Shown here: positions 18,099 to 27,573 of the stretch, in pieces | Layout of the letters: each line of letters starts with the position of its first letter | Numbering within the stretch: the first letter of the stretch is position 1 | Source: Flagellimonas aquimarina | GTDB lineage: Bacteria; Bacteroidota; Bacteroidia; Flavobacteriales; Flavobacteriaceae | Direction of reading: 5' to 3' | Length of the DNA stretch: 64,000 bases | Assembly (NCBI RefSeq): GCF_003149745.1 | Contig: NZ_QGEG01000001.1 | Coordinates: forward strand, 496,001 to 560,000 | Position numbers and translations under genes: made by a program | The notes under the pieces: model-generated | The model's input: the letters and a program-made list of their open reading frames with translations, nothing else | Told to the model about the DNA's origin: nothing | Database searches by the model: none

Positions 18099-19328
18099 TC
18101 AATTTTTATATTCTATTTTTTCATTTTTAAAAACCAATGCGAACAGTAAAAAAACAATTAAGGCAAATCCTGCCGGATATACCCAAACGTTTTCCCATAA
18201 AGCAGTGCCATCCGCTTGTATAAATTTATCATAGATTTTCCCAGCCACCCAAAATCCAATCAACATACCTACCCCGTAGGTTGCCAAAGTTATTAGGCCT
18301 TGAGCAGAGCTTTTATATTCTTCTCCAGCTTTTGAATCGGTATAAATTTGGCCGGACACAAAGAAGAAATCATAACAGATACCGTGAAGGGCAATTCCTA
18401 TAGCTAGCATGAAAAATAGTTCTCCAGAATCACCAAAACTAAAGAGCAAGTACCTAACTGTCCATGCCAACATTCCTACCAAAATAGTTTTTTTAAATCC
18501 ATATTTCCTAAAAAAGAAGGGAAGTAGTAACATGAAAAAGATTTCGGAAAATTGGCCTAAAGATGCCCAAGCCGTAGAATTTTCGACATTCGATTCCGTT
18601 AAAAAAGTTCCGATGTGCTGGTAATAAAATGCTAAAGGAATACATATTAAAATTGAGGATAAAAAGAACACAGAAAAGTTTCTATCCTTTAAAAGTTTTA
18701 AAGCATCCAATCCCAGTATTTGACCAATGGTTCTTTTTTCACCGGTTCCAACCTTGGGTGGCGTTTTTGGAAGTGAAAAACTAAATAGTCCCAAGATTGC
18801 TGAAGCAATAGCCACCATTAGAAAAGTGTTTTTCAAAAACCCTGACTCAATATTTTCAATCGAATCCCATTTAAAAGCCAAGCTAATTATCCAACCTGCC
18901 AAAATCCATCCAATAGTGCCAAACACCCTAATGTATGGAAACTCTTTTGATGGGTTTTTCATTTGATTAAAAGCAACTGAATTTACCAAAGCCAAGGTGG
19001 GCATATATAAAATCATGTAACCCAATACGTAGGGATAAAAAACTGTAAAATCTTCAGCTCCATACATAAGGTACATCAATATCGCACCAGAAATATGCAA
19101 AACTCCTAAAATACGTTCTGCGTTAAAATACCTATCTGCTATCAAGCCTATAATAAATGGCGCTATAATTGCTCCCCAGGACTGTGTGGAATATGCCATT
19201 GCCGTCTCGGCCCCTGATGCATTCAAATTATTTCCCAAAAAAGGTCCTAAAGTAACGAACCAGCCTCCCCAGATGAAAAATTCTAAAAACATCATAAAGG
19301 ATAATTGGAACTTGATTTTTGTGCTCAT
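18099..19328 (-). CDS. Nucleoside:H+ symporter-type MFS permease
   Basis: 409 aa, about twelve transmembrane segments. The N-terminus MFLEFFIWGGWFVTLGPFLG and the later FIIGLIADRYFNAERILG, plus ICYDFFFVSGQIYTD, match the NupG/XapB family of nucleoside symporters. In Bacteroidota such proteins often sit in sugar loci with Gfo/Idh/MocA and TIM-barrel genes, so a sugar or nucleoside-like substrate are both possible. Ends 31 bp before the next gene in the same direction and begins 7 bp after the DinB gene, so all appear cotranscribed. Confidence 0.88.
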   Translation of the reverse strand: MSTKIKFQLSFMMFLEFFIWGGWFVTLGPFLGNNLNASGAETAMAYSTQSWGAIIAPFIIGLIADRYFNAERILGVLHISGAILMYLMYGAEDFTVFYPYVLGYMILYMPTLALVNSVAFNQMKNPSKEFPYIRVFGTIGWILAGWIISLAFKWDSIENIESGFLKNTFLMVAIASAILGLFSFSLPKTPPKVGTGEKRTIGQILGLDALKLLKDRNFSVFFLSSILICIPLAFYYQHIGTFLTESNVENSTAWASLGQFSEIFFMLLLPFFFRKYGFKKTILVGMLAWTVRYLLFSFGDSGELFFMLAIGIALHGICYDFFFVSGQIYTDSKAGEEYKSSAQGLITLATYGVGMLIGFWVAGKIYDKFIQADGTALWENVWVYPAGFALIVFLLFALVFKNEKIEYKN

Positions 19329-19335
19329 AAATGAG

Positions 19336-19779
19336 TTATCTTTTGTATAAAATATAATCTAAAGGTTCTGGCTCAATTCCGGCCATGCGAAAATCCATCA
19401 AAATTTGTCCTCTATGGTGAGTGGAGTGGTTTACTATATGGAACAGGATATCCTTGAGCTCATTGGCAAAGGTTCTTCCCTCGCTGTTTTCATAATCTAT
19501 TCTTTTGGTAAAATCATCCGCATTGGTGATGATCTCAAAAGAGGTTCTTTGGTTATCATAATGGATATCCTCCCAACTTTCAACCTTATGTTCTTGCCAA
19601 ACACTAAAATCAATTGGCTTTCCCACTATCCTATGATTCCATATATGGTGGGCATTTAAAATATGGCTAAATAATTTTATACACTTTTCCGAAGTGTTCC
19701 CCATTGCCATACATTGCTCAATGAGCTTTTTGTTGCAATAGAAATTGTAATCAAAATGTTGGTGTAAAAATCCCTTCAT
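19336..19779 (-). CDS. DinB/YfiT-like metal-dependent protein
   Basis: 147 aa with the DinB four-helix-bundle pattern: LFSHILNAHHIWNHRI (first metal His) and LFHIVNHSTHHRGQILMDFR (HxxxH, second and third His). DinB-like proteins bind a divalent metal and many act as thiol-dependent transferases; the function here is unknown. It sits between the Tat lipoprotein gene (12-bp gap) and the permease (7-bp gap), thus inside the sugar operon by spacing. Confidence 0.85.
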   Translation of the reverse strand: MKGFLHQHFDYNFYCNKKLIEQCMAMGNTSEKCIKLFSHILNAHHIWNHRIVGKPIDFSVWQEHKVESWEDIHYDNQRTSFEIITNADDFTKRIDYENSEGRTFANELKDILFHIVNHSTHHRGQILMDFRMAGIEPEPLDYILYKR

Positions 19780-19791
19780 AAACCCAATGTT

Positions 19792-20796
19792 TTATGCAGA
19801 CAGATCAAGCAATTTGTTTAACAAATTTTTCGTGGCGATTATTCCTTCTTCCTCACTAAGCTGGTCTCCTTCATATTCTACTCCAACGTACCCTGAATAT
19901 CCTGCGTCTTTAATGATTTTTATCATTCGTTCATAATCTGTATGTGTCTCATTACCTTGATCATCAAAATCGTGGGACTTGGCACTTACAGCTTTAGCGT
20001 ATGGCATTAGTTCACTTATTCCTTTATATCTATCGTATTCTTCAATACAAGCAGTATCAAAATATGATCCATCTTCTCTTTTGGTACAGAAGTTGCCAAA
20101 ATCTGGAAGCGTTCCACAATTAGGGAGGTTCACTTTTTCTATAACCTCAACCAGCATGGTTGCATCTGAAGAAAATCCTCCGTGGTTTTCAACAATCACA
20201 TTAATGTTTTTATCCTTAGCATAGCTAGAGAGTTGGGAAAGTCCATCAATAGATGCCGGAGTCCATTCTTCGGCTATCTTGCTGCCCATTAAGTTCACTC
20301 TAACGGAATGACATCCTAAAGCCGCTGCAGCATCTACCCACTTAAAATGATTTTCTACCGCAGCTTTTCTTTCTGTTTCATCCGCAGCGGACAAATCTCC
20401 TTCATGATCAATCATGATAATCAGATTCTCCAAGCCATGTTTTTCACTCTCTGCTTTTGATTTTTCTACGAATTTGTCCATAGCTTCTTTGGAAAAATCA
20501 GCAGCCTTAAGTTCATCCTCATATAACTGACTTACATATTCCAAACCAGAAAATCCCCAGCCCTTGGCTTTTTCAGCAAATTGGTAGGGATCTAAGCCCT
20601 CTTCCCTAATCATTCGATGAATGGACCATTGTGCCAACGAAAGCTTGAATATTTGCTCTGGTATGGCTGGTGTTTCTTCTGGCATTTCCGTATCTGTTAT
20701 TTCTTTTTTCTTGCTTTGTTTACATGCATATGCACCCAACAGTGAGACTGCAATTCCAGCTTGGGCACCATTTTGAATAAAATTCCTTCTCTTCAT
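19792..20796 (-). CDS. Secreted TIM-barrel sugar epimerase-like lipoprotein
   Basis: 334 aa. The N-terminus MKRRNFIQNGAQAGIAVSLLGAYAC... combines a twin-arginine motif (RRNFIQ) with a lipobox Cys, then an acidic linker, so it is probably a Tat-exported lipoprotein. The catalytic part is an AP-endonuclease-2/hydroxypyruvate-isomerase-like barrel: GFSGLEYVSQLYED, IIMIDHEGDLS, HSVRVNLMGS, VIVENHGGFSSDA, TLPDFGNFC, SAKSHDFDDQGNE and GYVGVEYEGDQ. It leads the minus-strand operon down to 15748 and is divergent from GMC gene 2. A periplasmic keto-sugar epimerase or hydratase/lyase role is inferred. Confidence 0.87.
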   Translation of the reverse strand: MKRRNFIQNGAQAGIAVSLLGAYACKQSKKKEITDTEMPEETPAIPEQIFKLSLAQWSIHRMIREEGLDPYQFAEKAKGWGFSGLEYVSQLYEDELKAADFSKEAMDKFVEKSKAESEKHGLENLIIMIDHEGDLSAADETERKAAVENHFKWVDAAAALGCHSVRVNLMGSKIAEEWTPASIDGLSQLSSYAKDKNINVIVENHGGFSSDATMLVEVIEKVNLPNCGTLPDFGNFCTKREDGSYFDTACIEEYDRYKGISELMPYAKAVSAKSHDFDDQGNETHTDYERMIKIIKDAGYSGYVGVEYEGDQLSEEEGIIATKNLLNKLLDLSA

Positions 20797-20831
20797 AAGG
20801 GCAAATTGTATAATATTAAATAGAATTAAAA

Positions 20832-20876
20832 AACTACAACGTTATAGTAACGAATTCTCAATAAACATAGGGATTA
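20832..20876 (+). promoter_or_regulatory. Conserved two-box element upstream of GMC gene 2
   Basis: AACTACAACGTTAT (20832-20845) and ATAAACATAGGGATTA (20861-20876) match the pair upstream of GMC gene 1 (12 of 14 and 15 of 16 positions). The element lies between divergent starts at 20796 and 20933. TACATTTA at 20904-20911 is one mismatch from the TAnnTTTG -7 consensus and could be the promoter. Confidence 0.55.
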
Positions 20877-20932
20877 AATGTAGAAAATTAATTTAATAAT
20901 TAATACATTTATGGAATAAACAATCCTATTAA

Positions 20933-22651
20933 ATGAGTAAATTTTATTACAACGAAGAGCAGGAATCATATGATGCCATTGTAGTGGGAACGGGCATTAG
21001 TGGTGGTTGGGCTGCTAAAGAACTATGCGAAAATGGACTAAAGACGTTGGTCTTGGAGCGCGGTCGTATGGTAAATCATATTACTGACTACCCCACGGCA
21101 AATTTAGACCCTTGGGATTTTCCAAATAATGGAGAATTGTCCCCAGAAAAGATGGCAAGACAAGAGAAACAAGCCCGAACTGGTTATACCGTAAAAGCTC
21201 CTCATCATTTCTGGTTTGTAGATGACATAGACCATCCTTATAATGAAACAAAACGTTTTGATTGGATGCGAGGATATCATGTAGGTGGACGATCATTATT
21301 GTGGGGCCGTCATAGCTACCGCTGGAGTGAAATTGATTTCGAGGCGAATAAAAAGGAAGGTGTTGCTGTTGATTGGCCCGTTAGATATAAGGACATTGCT
21401 CCCTGGTACGATAAAGTTGAAAGTTATATAGGAGTTTCAGGAGAATTACTGAATTTGCCACAATTGCCAGATGGGCAATTTGAACCTATGATGGAATTAA
21501 ATTGTGTGGAACAACAAGTGCGTGAACGTGTTGCGGATAATTTTGATGGTCGTGTTATTACGGCAGGTAGAGTTGCCCACATTAACAGTGATAAAAAATT
21601 TGACGGCCTAAACCGTAGCTCTTGTAAATTTAGAAACAGATGTGTAAGAGGTTGTCCTTTTGGCGCATATTTTAGCAGCAACTCTTCTACACTACCTGCT
21701 GCGGAACGTACCGGCAACATGACCCTTCGTCCAGATTCCATTGTACATGAGGTAATCTACGATCAAGACACAAAAAAAGCAACTGGGGTCAAAGTTATAG
21801 ATCGTGTTACCAAAGAAGAATTTGAATTCAAGGCCAAGGTAATTTTCCTTTGTGCTTCTGCCATTGCATCCACTTCTATTTTAATGCAATCTAAATCAGA
21901 TAGGTTCCCTAATGGAATGGGTAACGATTCAGGAGAATTGGGTCATAATATTATGGATCATCATTTCAAGGCCGGTGCTAGAGGTAAAGTAGATGGTTTT
22001 GAAGACAAATATTACAAAGGAAGAAAGCCGAACGGAATTTATGTTCCCCGTTTTAGGAACTTGGGAGGCAGTAGTAATATGAAAGAATTTACCAGAGGCT
22101 ACGGATATCAAGGTGGTGCCGGAAGAGGTGATTATGAAGCCGCCATTGCAGAAGTTTCCCATGGAAAAGAGCTTAAAGATGCTATACTTAAACCAGGAGG
22201 TTGGAATATGAACATGTTAGGCTTTGGAGAAATTTTGCCTTATCATGAAAATAAAATGAGCTTGGACTATGACCAAAAGGATCAATGGGGTCTTCCTACG
22301 GTAACTTTTGATGCCGAGATAAAAGAAAATGAGCTAAACATGCGTAAGGATATGCAGGAGCAAGCAGCATCAATGCTTGAAAAGTCTGGTGTACGTGATG
22401 TTGAAACTTATGATGAAACTTACGCTTTAGGCTTAGGAATACATGAAATGGGCACTGCCAGAATGGGTAGAAACCCTAAAACTTCTGTGTTGAACGGATA
22501 CAACCAAGTACATGCCGTTAAAAACGTTTATGTAACTGATGGTGCCTTTATGACATCTGCAAGTTGTGTAAACCCATCATTGACCTATATGGCTTTTACA
22601 GCAAGAGCTGCCAACCATGCAGCACAAGAACTTAAAAAAGGAAACATATAA
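20933..22651 (+). CDS. GMC-family FAD oxidoreductase, catalytic subunit of membrane-type glycoside dehydrogenase
   Basis: 572 aa, closely similar along its whole length to the protein at 13520. FAD motif AIVVGTGISGGWAAKEL, predicted 3Fe-4S ligands Cys231, Cys237 and Cys241 (C-x5-C-x3-C-P), and active-site His in IHEMGTARMG and Asn in SCVNPSLTYMAF. No signal peptide of its own; the stop overlaps the start of a Tat-signal small subunit by 1 bp (TAATG), the arrangement of gluconate and glucoside dehydrogenases that are exported by hitch-hiking. Inferred to oxidise a glycoside at C3 in the periplasm. No cytochrome c subunit gene is present nearby, so the electron acceptor is unknown. Confidence 0.92.
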   Translation: MSKFYYNEEQESYDAIVVGTGISGGWAAKELCENGLKTLVLERGRMVNHITDYPTANLDPWDFPNNGELSPEKMARQEKQARTGYTVKAPHHFWFVDDIDHPYNETKRFDWMRGYHVGGRSLLWGRHSYRWSEIDFEANKKEGVAVDWPVRYKDIAPWYDKVESYIGVSGELLNLPQLPDGQFEPMMELNCVEQQVRERVADNFDGRVITAGRVAHINSDKKFDGLNRSSCKFRNRCVRGCPFGAYFSSNSSTLPAAERTGNMTLRPDSIVHEVIYDQDTKKATGVKVIDRVTKEEFEFKAKVIFLCASAIASTSILMQSKSDRFPNGMGNDSGELGHNIMDHHFKAGARGKVDGFEDKYYKGRKPNGIYVPRFRNLGGSSNMKEFTRGYGYQGGAGRGDYEAAIAEVSHGKELKDAILKPGGWNMNMLGFGEILPYHENKMSLDYDQKDQWGLPTVTFDAEIKENELNMRKDMQEQAASMLEKSGVRDVETYDETYALGLGIHEMGTARMGRNPKTSVLNGYNQVHAVKNVYVTDGAFMTSASCVNPSLTYMAFTARAANHAAQELKKGNI

Positions 22652-23304
22652 TGGAAAGAAGAGTCGCACTTAAAAATATGGGGTTGGCCTTTGGCTATAC
22701 TGTCGCTGCTCCAACCCTTTTGGGAATAGTACAAAGTTGCAGTAGCAAAAAAGTATTGGATTGGACACCTGAATTCTTTTCTAAAGATGAAGGAACGGTC
22801 ATGCATACACTTGTAGATATCTTATTGCCCAAAACTGACACTCCTTCCGCTACGGAAGTAAATGTGCATATGTTCATAGATAAGTTTGCAAATGAAGTGC
22901 TTCCTATAGAACATCAAGATTTTCTTAAGATGGGAATGAACAATTTTACAAATAAGGTTTTAGCTTCAGCCCAAAAAGAGGCACTTTCAGAATTGGATGA
23001 AGAAGATTTAGAGCCTGTTTTTGCAACGTATCTAAAGAAAAGAACAGATGAAGTAGAAGAAGCCCATGAAAAAGCTTTAGAAGCCTACTTTATGGCTGTT
23101 GAAAAAAACGACGGAAGCGCTGTATTGGATGAGGAGATTTCATGCTACAGCTTTGCCAATTCTTTAAGAGATATTTCTATTTGGTCTTATAAAACTTCGG
23201 AATACGTTGGTGAAGAAGTTCTAGCTTACCTCCCTATTCCTGGTGAATATATAGCCTGTGAAGATGAGCAAACCCTCACCCAAGGTAAGGCCTGGTCTTT
23301 ATAG
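22651..23304 (+). CDS. Gluconate 2-dehydrogenase subunit 3 family protein
   Basis: 217 aa. N-terminus MERRVALKNMGLAFGYTV has a twin-arginine pattern followed by a hydrophobic stretch and a Cys at about residue 30 (VQSCSS), so Tat export and possibly lipid anchoring. The body is the helical small-subunit domain: FFSKDEGTVMHTLVDILLPKTDTPSATE and VHMFIDKFANEVLP, with TSEYVGEEVLAYLPIPGEY at the end. It should carry the upstream GMC subunit out of the cytosol and stabilise it. Translationally coupled to that gene. A strong terminator follows at 23322. Confidence 0.92.
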   Translation: MERRVALKNMGLAFGYTVAAPTLLGIVQSCSSKKVLDWTPEFFSKDEGTVMHTLVDILLPKTDTPSATEVNVHMFIDKFANEVLPIEHQDFLKMGMNNFTNKVLASAQKEALSELDEEDLEPVFATYLKKRTDEVEEAHEKALEAYFMAVEKNDGSAVLDEEISCYSFANSLRDISIWSYKTSEYVGEEVLAYLPIPGEYIACEDEQTLTQGKAWSL

Positions 23305-23321
23305 AACCTTGAAAAATTATT

Positions 23322-23349
23322 AAAAAAGCCCCTTAAAAGGGGCTTTTTT
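23322..23349 (+). terminator. Rho-independent terminator after GMC operon
   Basis: AAAAAAGCCCCTT (23322-23334) pairs with AAGGGGCTTTTTT (23337-23349) around a 2-nt loop, followed by more T residues. It stands 18 bp after the small-subunit stop codon. A classic intrinsic terminator. Confidence 0.93.
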
Positions 23350-23365
23350 TATTGAATTTCTAATT

Positions 23366-23419
23366 CAGAAAAATACCTCGGAAGTTGTTCTATGTGGGGT
23401 GAACTTTCCCGAGGCATTT
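23366..23419 (-). terminator. Likely terminator of nrdA
   Basis: Read on the minus strand, an imperfect long stem (AAATGCCTCGGGAAAGTTC pairing with GAACAACTTCCGAGGTATTT, with small bulges) is followed by TTTTT. It lies about 40 nt after the nrdA stop and opposes the plus-strand terminator. Bulges make this less certain. Confidence 0.6.
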
Positions 23420-23460
23420 GTTCAATAAACACTATCACATGCTGATAAGTTCAGCACAAA

Positions 23461-25938
23461 CTACGATCCACACATTAAGCAGTCATCGTCCGCTTGGCCT
23501 TCTTTGGCCCGTGCAATCATTTCTTTCATCTCTTCGGCTGTCATGGGCTGTATGTCCACTTCTTGCTGACCTGCAGACGAAGCTTCTACCTTAAGTTCTT
23601 CTGCAGCCTTAGGTGTTGCCGCCACAACTTCTGCTTCTGCAGCTACACTAATAGGAACTTCTTTCTTCTTGGTGTTGTCCAACGTGAACTTGATAGCATC
23701 TACCGCAGCCTTGGTTCTTAGATAATACATTCCTGTCTTAAGTCCACTTTTCCAAGCATAAAAGTGCATAGAAGTAAGCTTGGAATAATTTGCATTCTCC
23801 ATGAACAAGTTCAAAGACTGACTTTGATCAATAAAATAGCCCCGCTGTCTACTCATGTCAATGATATCTTTCATGCTAAGTTCCCAAACGGTCTTGTACA
23901 GTTCTCTAATTTCCTGCGGAATAGTTTCTATATGTTGAATAGATCCGTTAGCACGCATCAATTCTTGTTTCATGTTTTCGTTCCAAAGGCCTAGGTTTAC
24001 CAAATCTTCCAACAGGTGCTTGTTTACCACAATAAACTCACCAGAAAGTACTCTTCTCGTATAAATGTTAGAAGTATATGGCTCAAAACACTCATTGTTC
24101 CCAAGTATTTGAGAAGTAGATGCAGTTGGCATTGGAGCTACCAATAAGGAGTTGCGCACTCCATTTTTCTTAACTTCTTTTCTCAATTTAGCCCAGTCCC
24201 AACGTCCAGACAGCTCTTCGTCCTTAATGCCCCAAAGGTTATGTTGAAATTCCCCTTGTTCAATTGGAGAACCCTTATAGGAAGAATATGGTCCATCCTC
24301 TTTTGCTTGCTCCATAGAAGCCGTAACTGCAGCAAAATATAGGGTCTCAAATATCTCTTGATTCAGTTTTTTGGCTTCATCACTCGTAAAAGGTAATCGT
24401 AACATGATAAACGCATCTGCCAAGCCCTGAACTCCAAGACCAATTGGTCTATGGCGCATATTGGAATTTTCAGCTTCCTTAACCGGATAGTAGTTTCTAT
24501 CTATTACCTTATTCAAGTTCTTGGTCACCCTTTTTGTAACCTTAAACAATTCTTTGTGGTCAAACTCCCCATTTTTTATGAACATGGGCAGCGCGATGGA
24601 AGCCAAGTTACATACCGCTATTTCGTCTGGAGAGGTGTACTCCAAAATTTCTGTACATAAGTTAGAAGAACGGATGGTTCCCAAATTTTTCTGGTTGCTC
24701 TTACGATTAGCAGCATCCTTGTACAACATATAGGGCGTACCAGTTTCAATTTGAGATTCTAATATTTTTTCCCAAAGTTCACGTGCTCTTACCGTTTTAC
24801 GGCCTTTTCCTTCAGCTTCGTATTTTAAATATAATTCTTCAAACTCTTCACTATGATGAGTAAAAAGCCCTGGGCATTCATTTGGACACATTAATGTCCA
24901 TTCTTCATTTGCTTCTACTCTTTTCATGAAAAGGTCAGATATCCACATGGCATAGAATAAATCCCGTGCTCGCATTTCTTCTTTTCCATGATTCTTTTTC
25001 AAATCAAGGAATTCATAGATATCTGCATGCCATGGTTCCATATAGATTGCAAAACTTCCTTTTCGTTTTCCGCCACCTTGATCCACATATCTAGCCGTAT
25101 CATTAAATACCTGCAGCATTGGGACAATTCCGTTAGAAGTACCATTGGTTCCCGCAATATAGGATCCTGTAGCCCTAACATTGTGAATAGAAAGACCTAT
25201 CCCTCCCGCGGATTGCGAAATTTTTGCTGTTTGCTTTAATGTATCATAAATACCATCAATACTGTCATCTTTCATTGCTAAAAGAAAGCAAGAGGACATC
25301 TGTGGTTTAGGTGTACCGGAATTGAATAATGTTGGTGTCGCATGAGTAAAGTACTTTTTGGACATAAGCTCATAGGTCTCTATGGCTGAATCCAAATCAT
25401 TTAAATGGATACCAATGGAAACGCGCATCAACATATGCTGCGGGCGTTCTGCTATTTTACCATTTAATTTTAACAAGTATGAACGTTCCAATGTTTTAAA
25501 ACCGAAGTAATCGTAGCCAAAATCACGGTTATAAATAATGGTTGAATCCAATTTTTCAGAATTTTTGGAAATTACCTCATACACCTCATCGGATAAAAGT
25601 GGTGCCTCTTTACCGGTTCTGGGGTTTACGTATTCGTACAAATCCTTCATGGTTTCCGAGAAGGATTTTTTAGTGTTCTTGTGTAGATTGGAGACTGAGA
25701 TGCGAGCAGCCAATTTTGCATAATCAGGATGCGTAGTGGTCATGGTGGCGGCAATCTCTGCTGCCAAATTATCCAATTCGGATGTGGTGACACCATCATA
25801 AAGCCCCTCTATGACACGCATAGCTACTTTTAGTGGGTCTACCAGTCCGTTAAGACCATAACACAATTTTCTTACTCTGGCCGTGATCTTATCGAACATG
25901 ATCAGCTCTTTTCTTCCGTCTCTTTTTACTACATACAT
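23461..25938 (-). CDS. nrdA: Class Ia ribonucleoside-diphosphate reductase, alpha subunit
   Basis: 825 aa; reduces ribonucleotides to deoxyribonucleotides in the cytosol with NrdB. N-terminal ATP-cone ([20 protein letters not shown] to about residue 90) for allosteric control; [19 protein letters not shown] with the first redox Cys; [24 protein letters not shown] with active-site Asn-x-Cys-x-Glu; and [27 protein letters not shown]. The C-terminus DDCLMCGS supplies the CxxC pair for thioredoxin-dependent re-reduction, reached over an Ala/Glu-rich linker of about 60 residues. nrdB lies 136 bp upstream on the same strand. Confidence 0.97.
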   Translation of the reverse strand: MYVVKRDGRKELIMFDKITARVRKLCYGLNGLVDPLKVAMRVIEGLYDGVTTSELDNLAAEIAATMTTTHPDYAKLAARISVSNLHKNTKKSFSETMKDLYEYVNPRTGKEAPLLSDEVYEVISKNSEKLDSTIIYNRDFGYDYFGFKTLERSYLLKLNGKIAERPQHMLMRVSIGIHLNDLDSAIETYELMSKKYFTHATPTLFNSGTPKPQMSSCFLLAMKDDSIDGIYDTLKQTAKISQSAGGIGLSIHNVRATGSYIAGTNGTSNGIVPMLQVFNDTARYVDQGGGKRKGSFAIYMEPWHADIYEFLDLKKNHGKEEMRARDLFYAMWISDLFMKRVEANEEWTLMCPNECPGLFTHHSEEFEELYLKYEAEGKGRKTVRARELWEKILESQIETGTPYMLYKDAANRKSNQKNLGTIRSSNLCTEILEYTSPDEIAVCNLASIALPMFIKNGEFDHKELFKVTKRVTKNLNKVIDRNYYPVKEAENSNMRHRPIGLGVQGLADAFIMLRLPFTSDEAKKLNQEIFETLYFAAVTASMEQAKEDGPYSSYKGSPIEQGEFQHNLWGIKDEELSGRWDWAKLRKEVKKNGVRNSLLVAPMPTASTSQILGNNECFEPYTSNIYTRRVLSGEFIVVNKHLLEDLVNLGLWNENMKQELMRANGSIQHIETIPQEIRELYKTVWELSMKDIIDMSRQRGYFIDQSQSLNLFMENANYSKLTSMHFYAWKSGLKTGMYYLRTKAAVDAIKFTLDNTKKKEVPISVAAEAEVVAATPKAAEELKVEASSAGQQEVDIQPMTAEEMKEMIARAKEGQADDDCLMCGS

Positions 25939-26074
25939 GTGGCTACAATTATTTAAGTGATACGTTTGTTGGTTATACCAGCATACATTTTAATTGGCGA
26001 TGGAATACTCCAACGCACTTAGGTTAAGATGGCGAAAACACGATGGGGCAGTGTTTTCTTAAAGGTTGGTCAAT

Positions 26075-27061
26075 CTAAAAATCAGCATCGAAACTGATTT
26101 TTTGTGCGTCTTCATCTTTTTCTTTGTTCAACACTCCTGCTTTCTGATATTCGGAGACACGCTTTTCAAAGAAGTTCGTTTTGCCCTGAAGCGAAATCAT
26201 GTCCATGAAATCAAACGGGTTGGTGGCATTGTATACTTTTTCGCATTCTAATTCTACGAGTAACCTATCTGTTACAAACTCTAGGTACTGTGTCATTAGT
26301 TTTGAGTTCATTCCAATAAGACTTGCTGGAAGTGACTCAGTGATAAATTCTCTTTCAATGTTAAGCGCATCAGTTAAAATTGCAGTGATTCGCTCTTTTG
26401 GCACTTTATTGATCAAATGCTTGTTATGTAAATGAACTGCATAATCGCAGTGCATTCCTTCATCTCTAGATATTAACTCATTAGAAAATGTAAGCCCTGG
26501 CATTAGACCTCTTTTCTTAAGCCAGAAAATGGAGCAGAAAGCACCTGAAAAGAAAATACCCTCAACTGCTGCGAAAGCGATTAATCTTTCTGCAAAGCTT
26601 GGAGACTCTATCCAGTTCAATGCCCAATCTGCTTTCTTTTTGATGGCAGGAAAGTTTTCTATGGCCTTGAAAAGAACATTTTTCTCTTTTTCATCTTTCA
26701 CATACGTATCTATTAGCAAAGAATATGTTTCTGAATGAATATTCTCCATCATAATTTGAAATCCATAGAAAAACTTTGCTTCGGCATATTGTACTTCGCT
26801 AACAAAATTTTCTGCCAAATTCTCATTTACAATACCATCAGATGCAGCAAAAAACGCAAGTATGTGCTTTATAAAATAACGCTCGTCATCATTCAGCTTA
26901 TTGTTCCAGTCCGTCAAATCTTCATGAAGGTCTATTTCTTCAGCAGTCCAAAAACAAGCTTCACATTTTTTGTACCATTCCCAAAGATCATGATGTTTAA
27001 TTGGGAATATTACAAATCTATCTTCATTTTCTTCTAAAATAGGCTCAATGGCTGCTGACAT
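26075..27061 (-). CDS. nrdB: Class Ia ribonucleotide reductase, beta (radical) subunit
   Basis: 328 aa di-iron tyrosyl-radical subunit. Asp75 (FAASDG), Glu106 and His109 (ENIHSE) are metal ligands and Tyr113 the radical site, at a constant offset of 64 from the mouse R2 residues; [35 protein letters not shown] supplies the second set of ligands. The sequence is strikingly eukaryote-like, as usual in Bacteroidota. The C-terminus KISFDADF is the tail that docks into NrdA. It precedes nrdA by 136 bp. Confidence 0.97.
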   Translation of the reverse strand: MSAAIEPILEENEDRFVIFPIKHHDLWEWYKKCEACFWTAEEIDLHEDLTDWNNKLNDDERYFIKHILAFFAASDGIVNENLAENFVSEVQYAEAKFFYGFQIMMENIHSETYSLLIDTYVKDEKEKNVLFKAIENFPAIKKKADWALNWIESPSFAERLIAFAAVEGIFFSGAFCSIFWLKKRGLMPGLTFSNELISRDEGMHCDYAVHLHNKHLINKVPKERITAILTDALNIEREFITESLPASLIGMNSKLMTQYLEFVTDRLLVELECEKVYNATNPFDFMDMISLQGKTNFFEKRVSEYQKAGVLNKEKDEDAQKISFDADF

Positions 27062-27278
27062 AATTACTAGTTACAAAATTTATAATTTGGAAAGGAAACT
27101 TCCTTGTGAATAGGGCTAACAAAGATTCAAAAATGTAACCAGATTGTAAAGTTTGTTTTATTAAAACGAGTGTAAAGTTTTTAACACAACATGTTGAAAT
27201 CTAGGTTCGCAAGTGATGTTCCTTGGGATTTTGGGATTACGGCTCAATTGAAGTTTTTTTGTCAAGATTCAACAATAA

Positions 27279-27321
27279 CAAAAAAGACCAAAAAGTATAT
27301 TGTAATATACTTTTTGGTCTT
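27279..27321 (-). terminator. Strong terminator-like hairpin, minus strand
   Basis: AAGACCAAAAAGTATAT (27284-27300) is perfectly complementary to 27305-27321 across a TGTA loop. On the minus strand the stem is followed by TTTTTTGTTATTG, which is the form of an intrinsic terminator for a transcript coming from the right (27.4-27.7 kb). No annotated minus-strand gene other than the small ORF at 27574-27693 lies upstream of it. Confidence 0.7.
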
Positions 27322-27343
27322 AATCTTTTATGAAAATTTGCTC

Positions 27344-27399
27344 TTAAAGCTACTTTATAGTACTGCATTACCAAACAGTACGGCCACTTTCAGCTTTAA
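27344..27399 (-). ncRNA. Nested stem structure, possible structured RNA
   Basis: TTAAAGCT (27344-27351) pairs with AGCTTTAA (27392-27399), and inside it GTACTG (27360-27365) pairs with CAGTAC (27376-27381), with 8- and 10-nt internal loop sides. It is placed 23 nt before the minus-strand terminator. Strand is assigned from that terminator only. It could be a 3' UTR element of the small ORF or a small RNA. Confidence 0.3.
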
Positions 27400-27573
27400 C
27401 CTTGGAATGTGCCTTAATCTTAGGTAGTTCCCCCGAAACCCAAAACCAAAACTCAAAACCTTGATATCGCTGAACATTTTATTTTGCAAGCAGTTTCTAA
27501 AATCAAGAGGTTGGTTGCCTGGCCGTACGTTTGTTTGTTGGTAATGTATATGAACTTGTGCTGTTGAAACATT

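Noticed and set aside
27191..27427. 78-codon plus-strand ORF in the long intergenic region
   Set aside because: It reads straight through the palindromic hairpin and the nested stem and has no protein-like features beyond a chance hydrophobic stretch.
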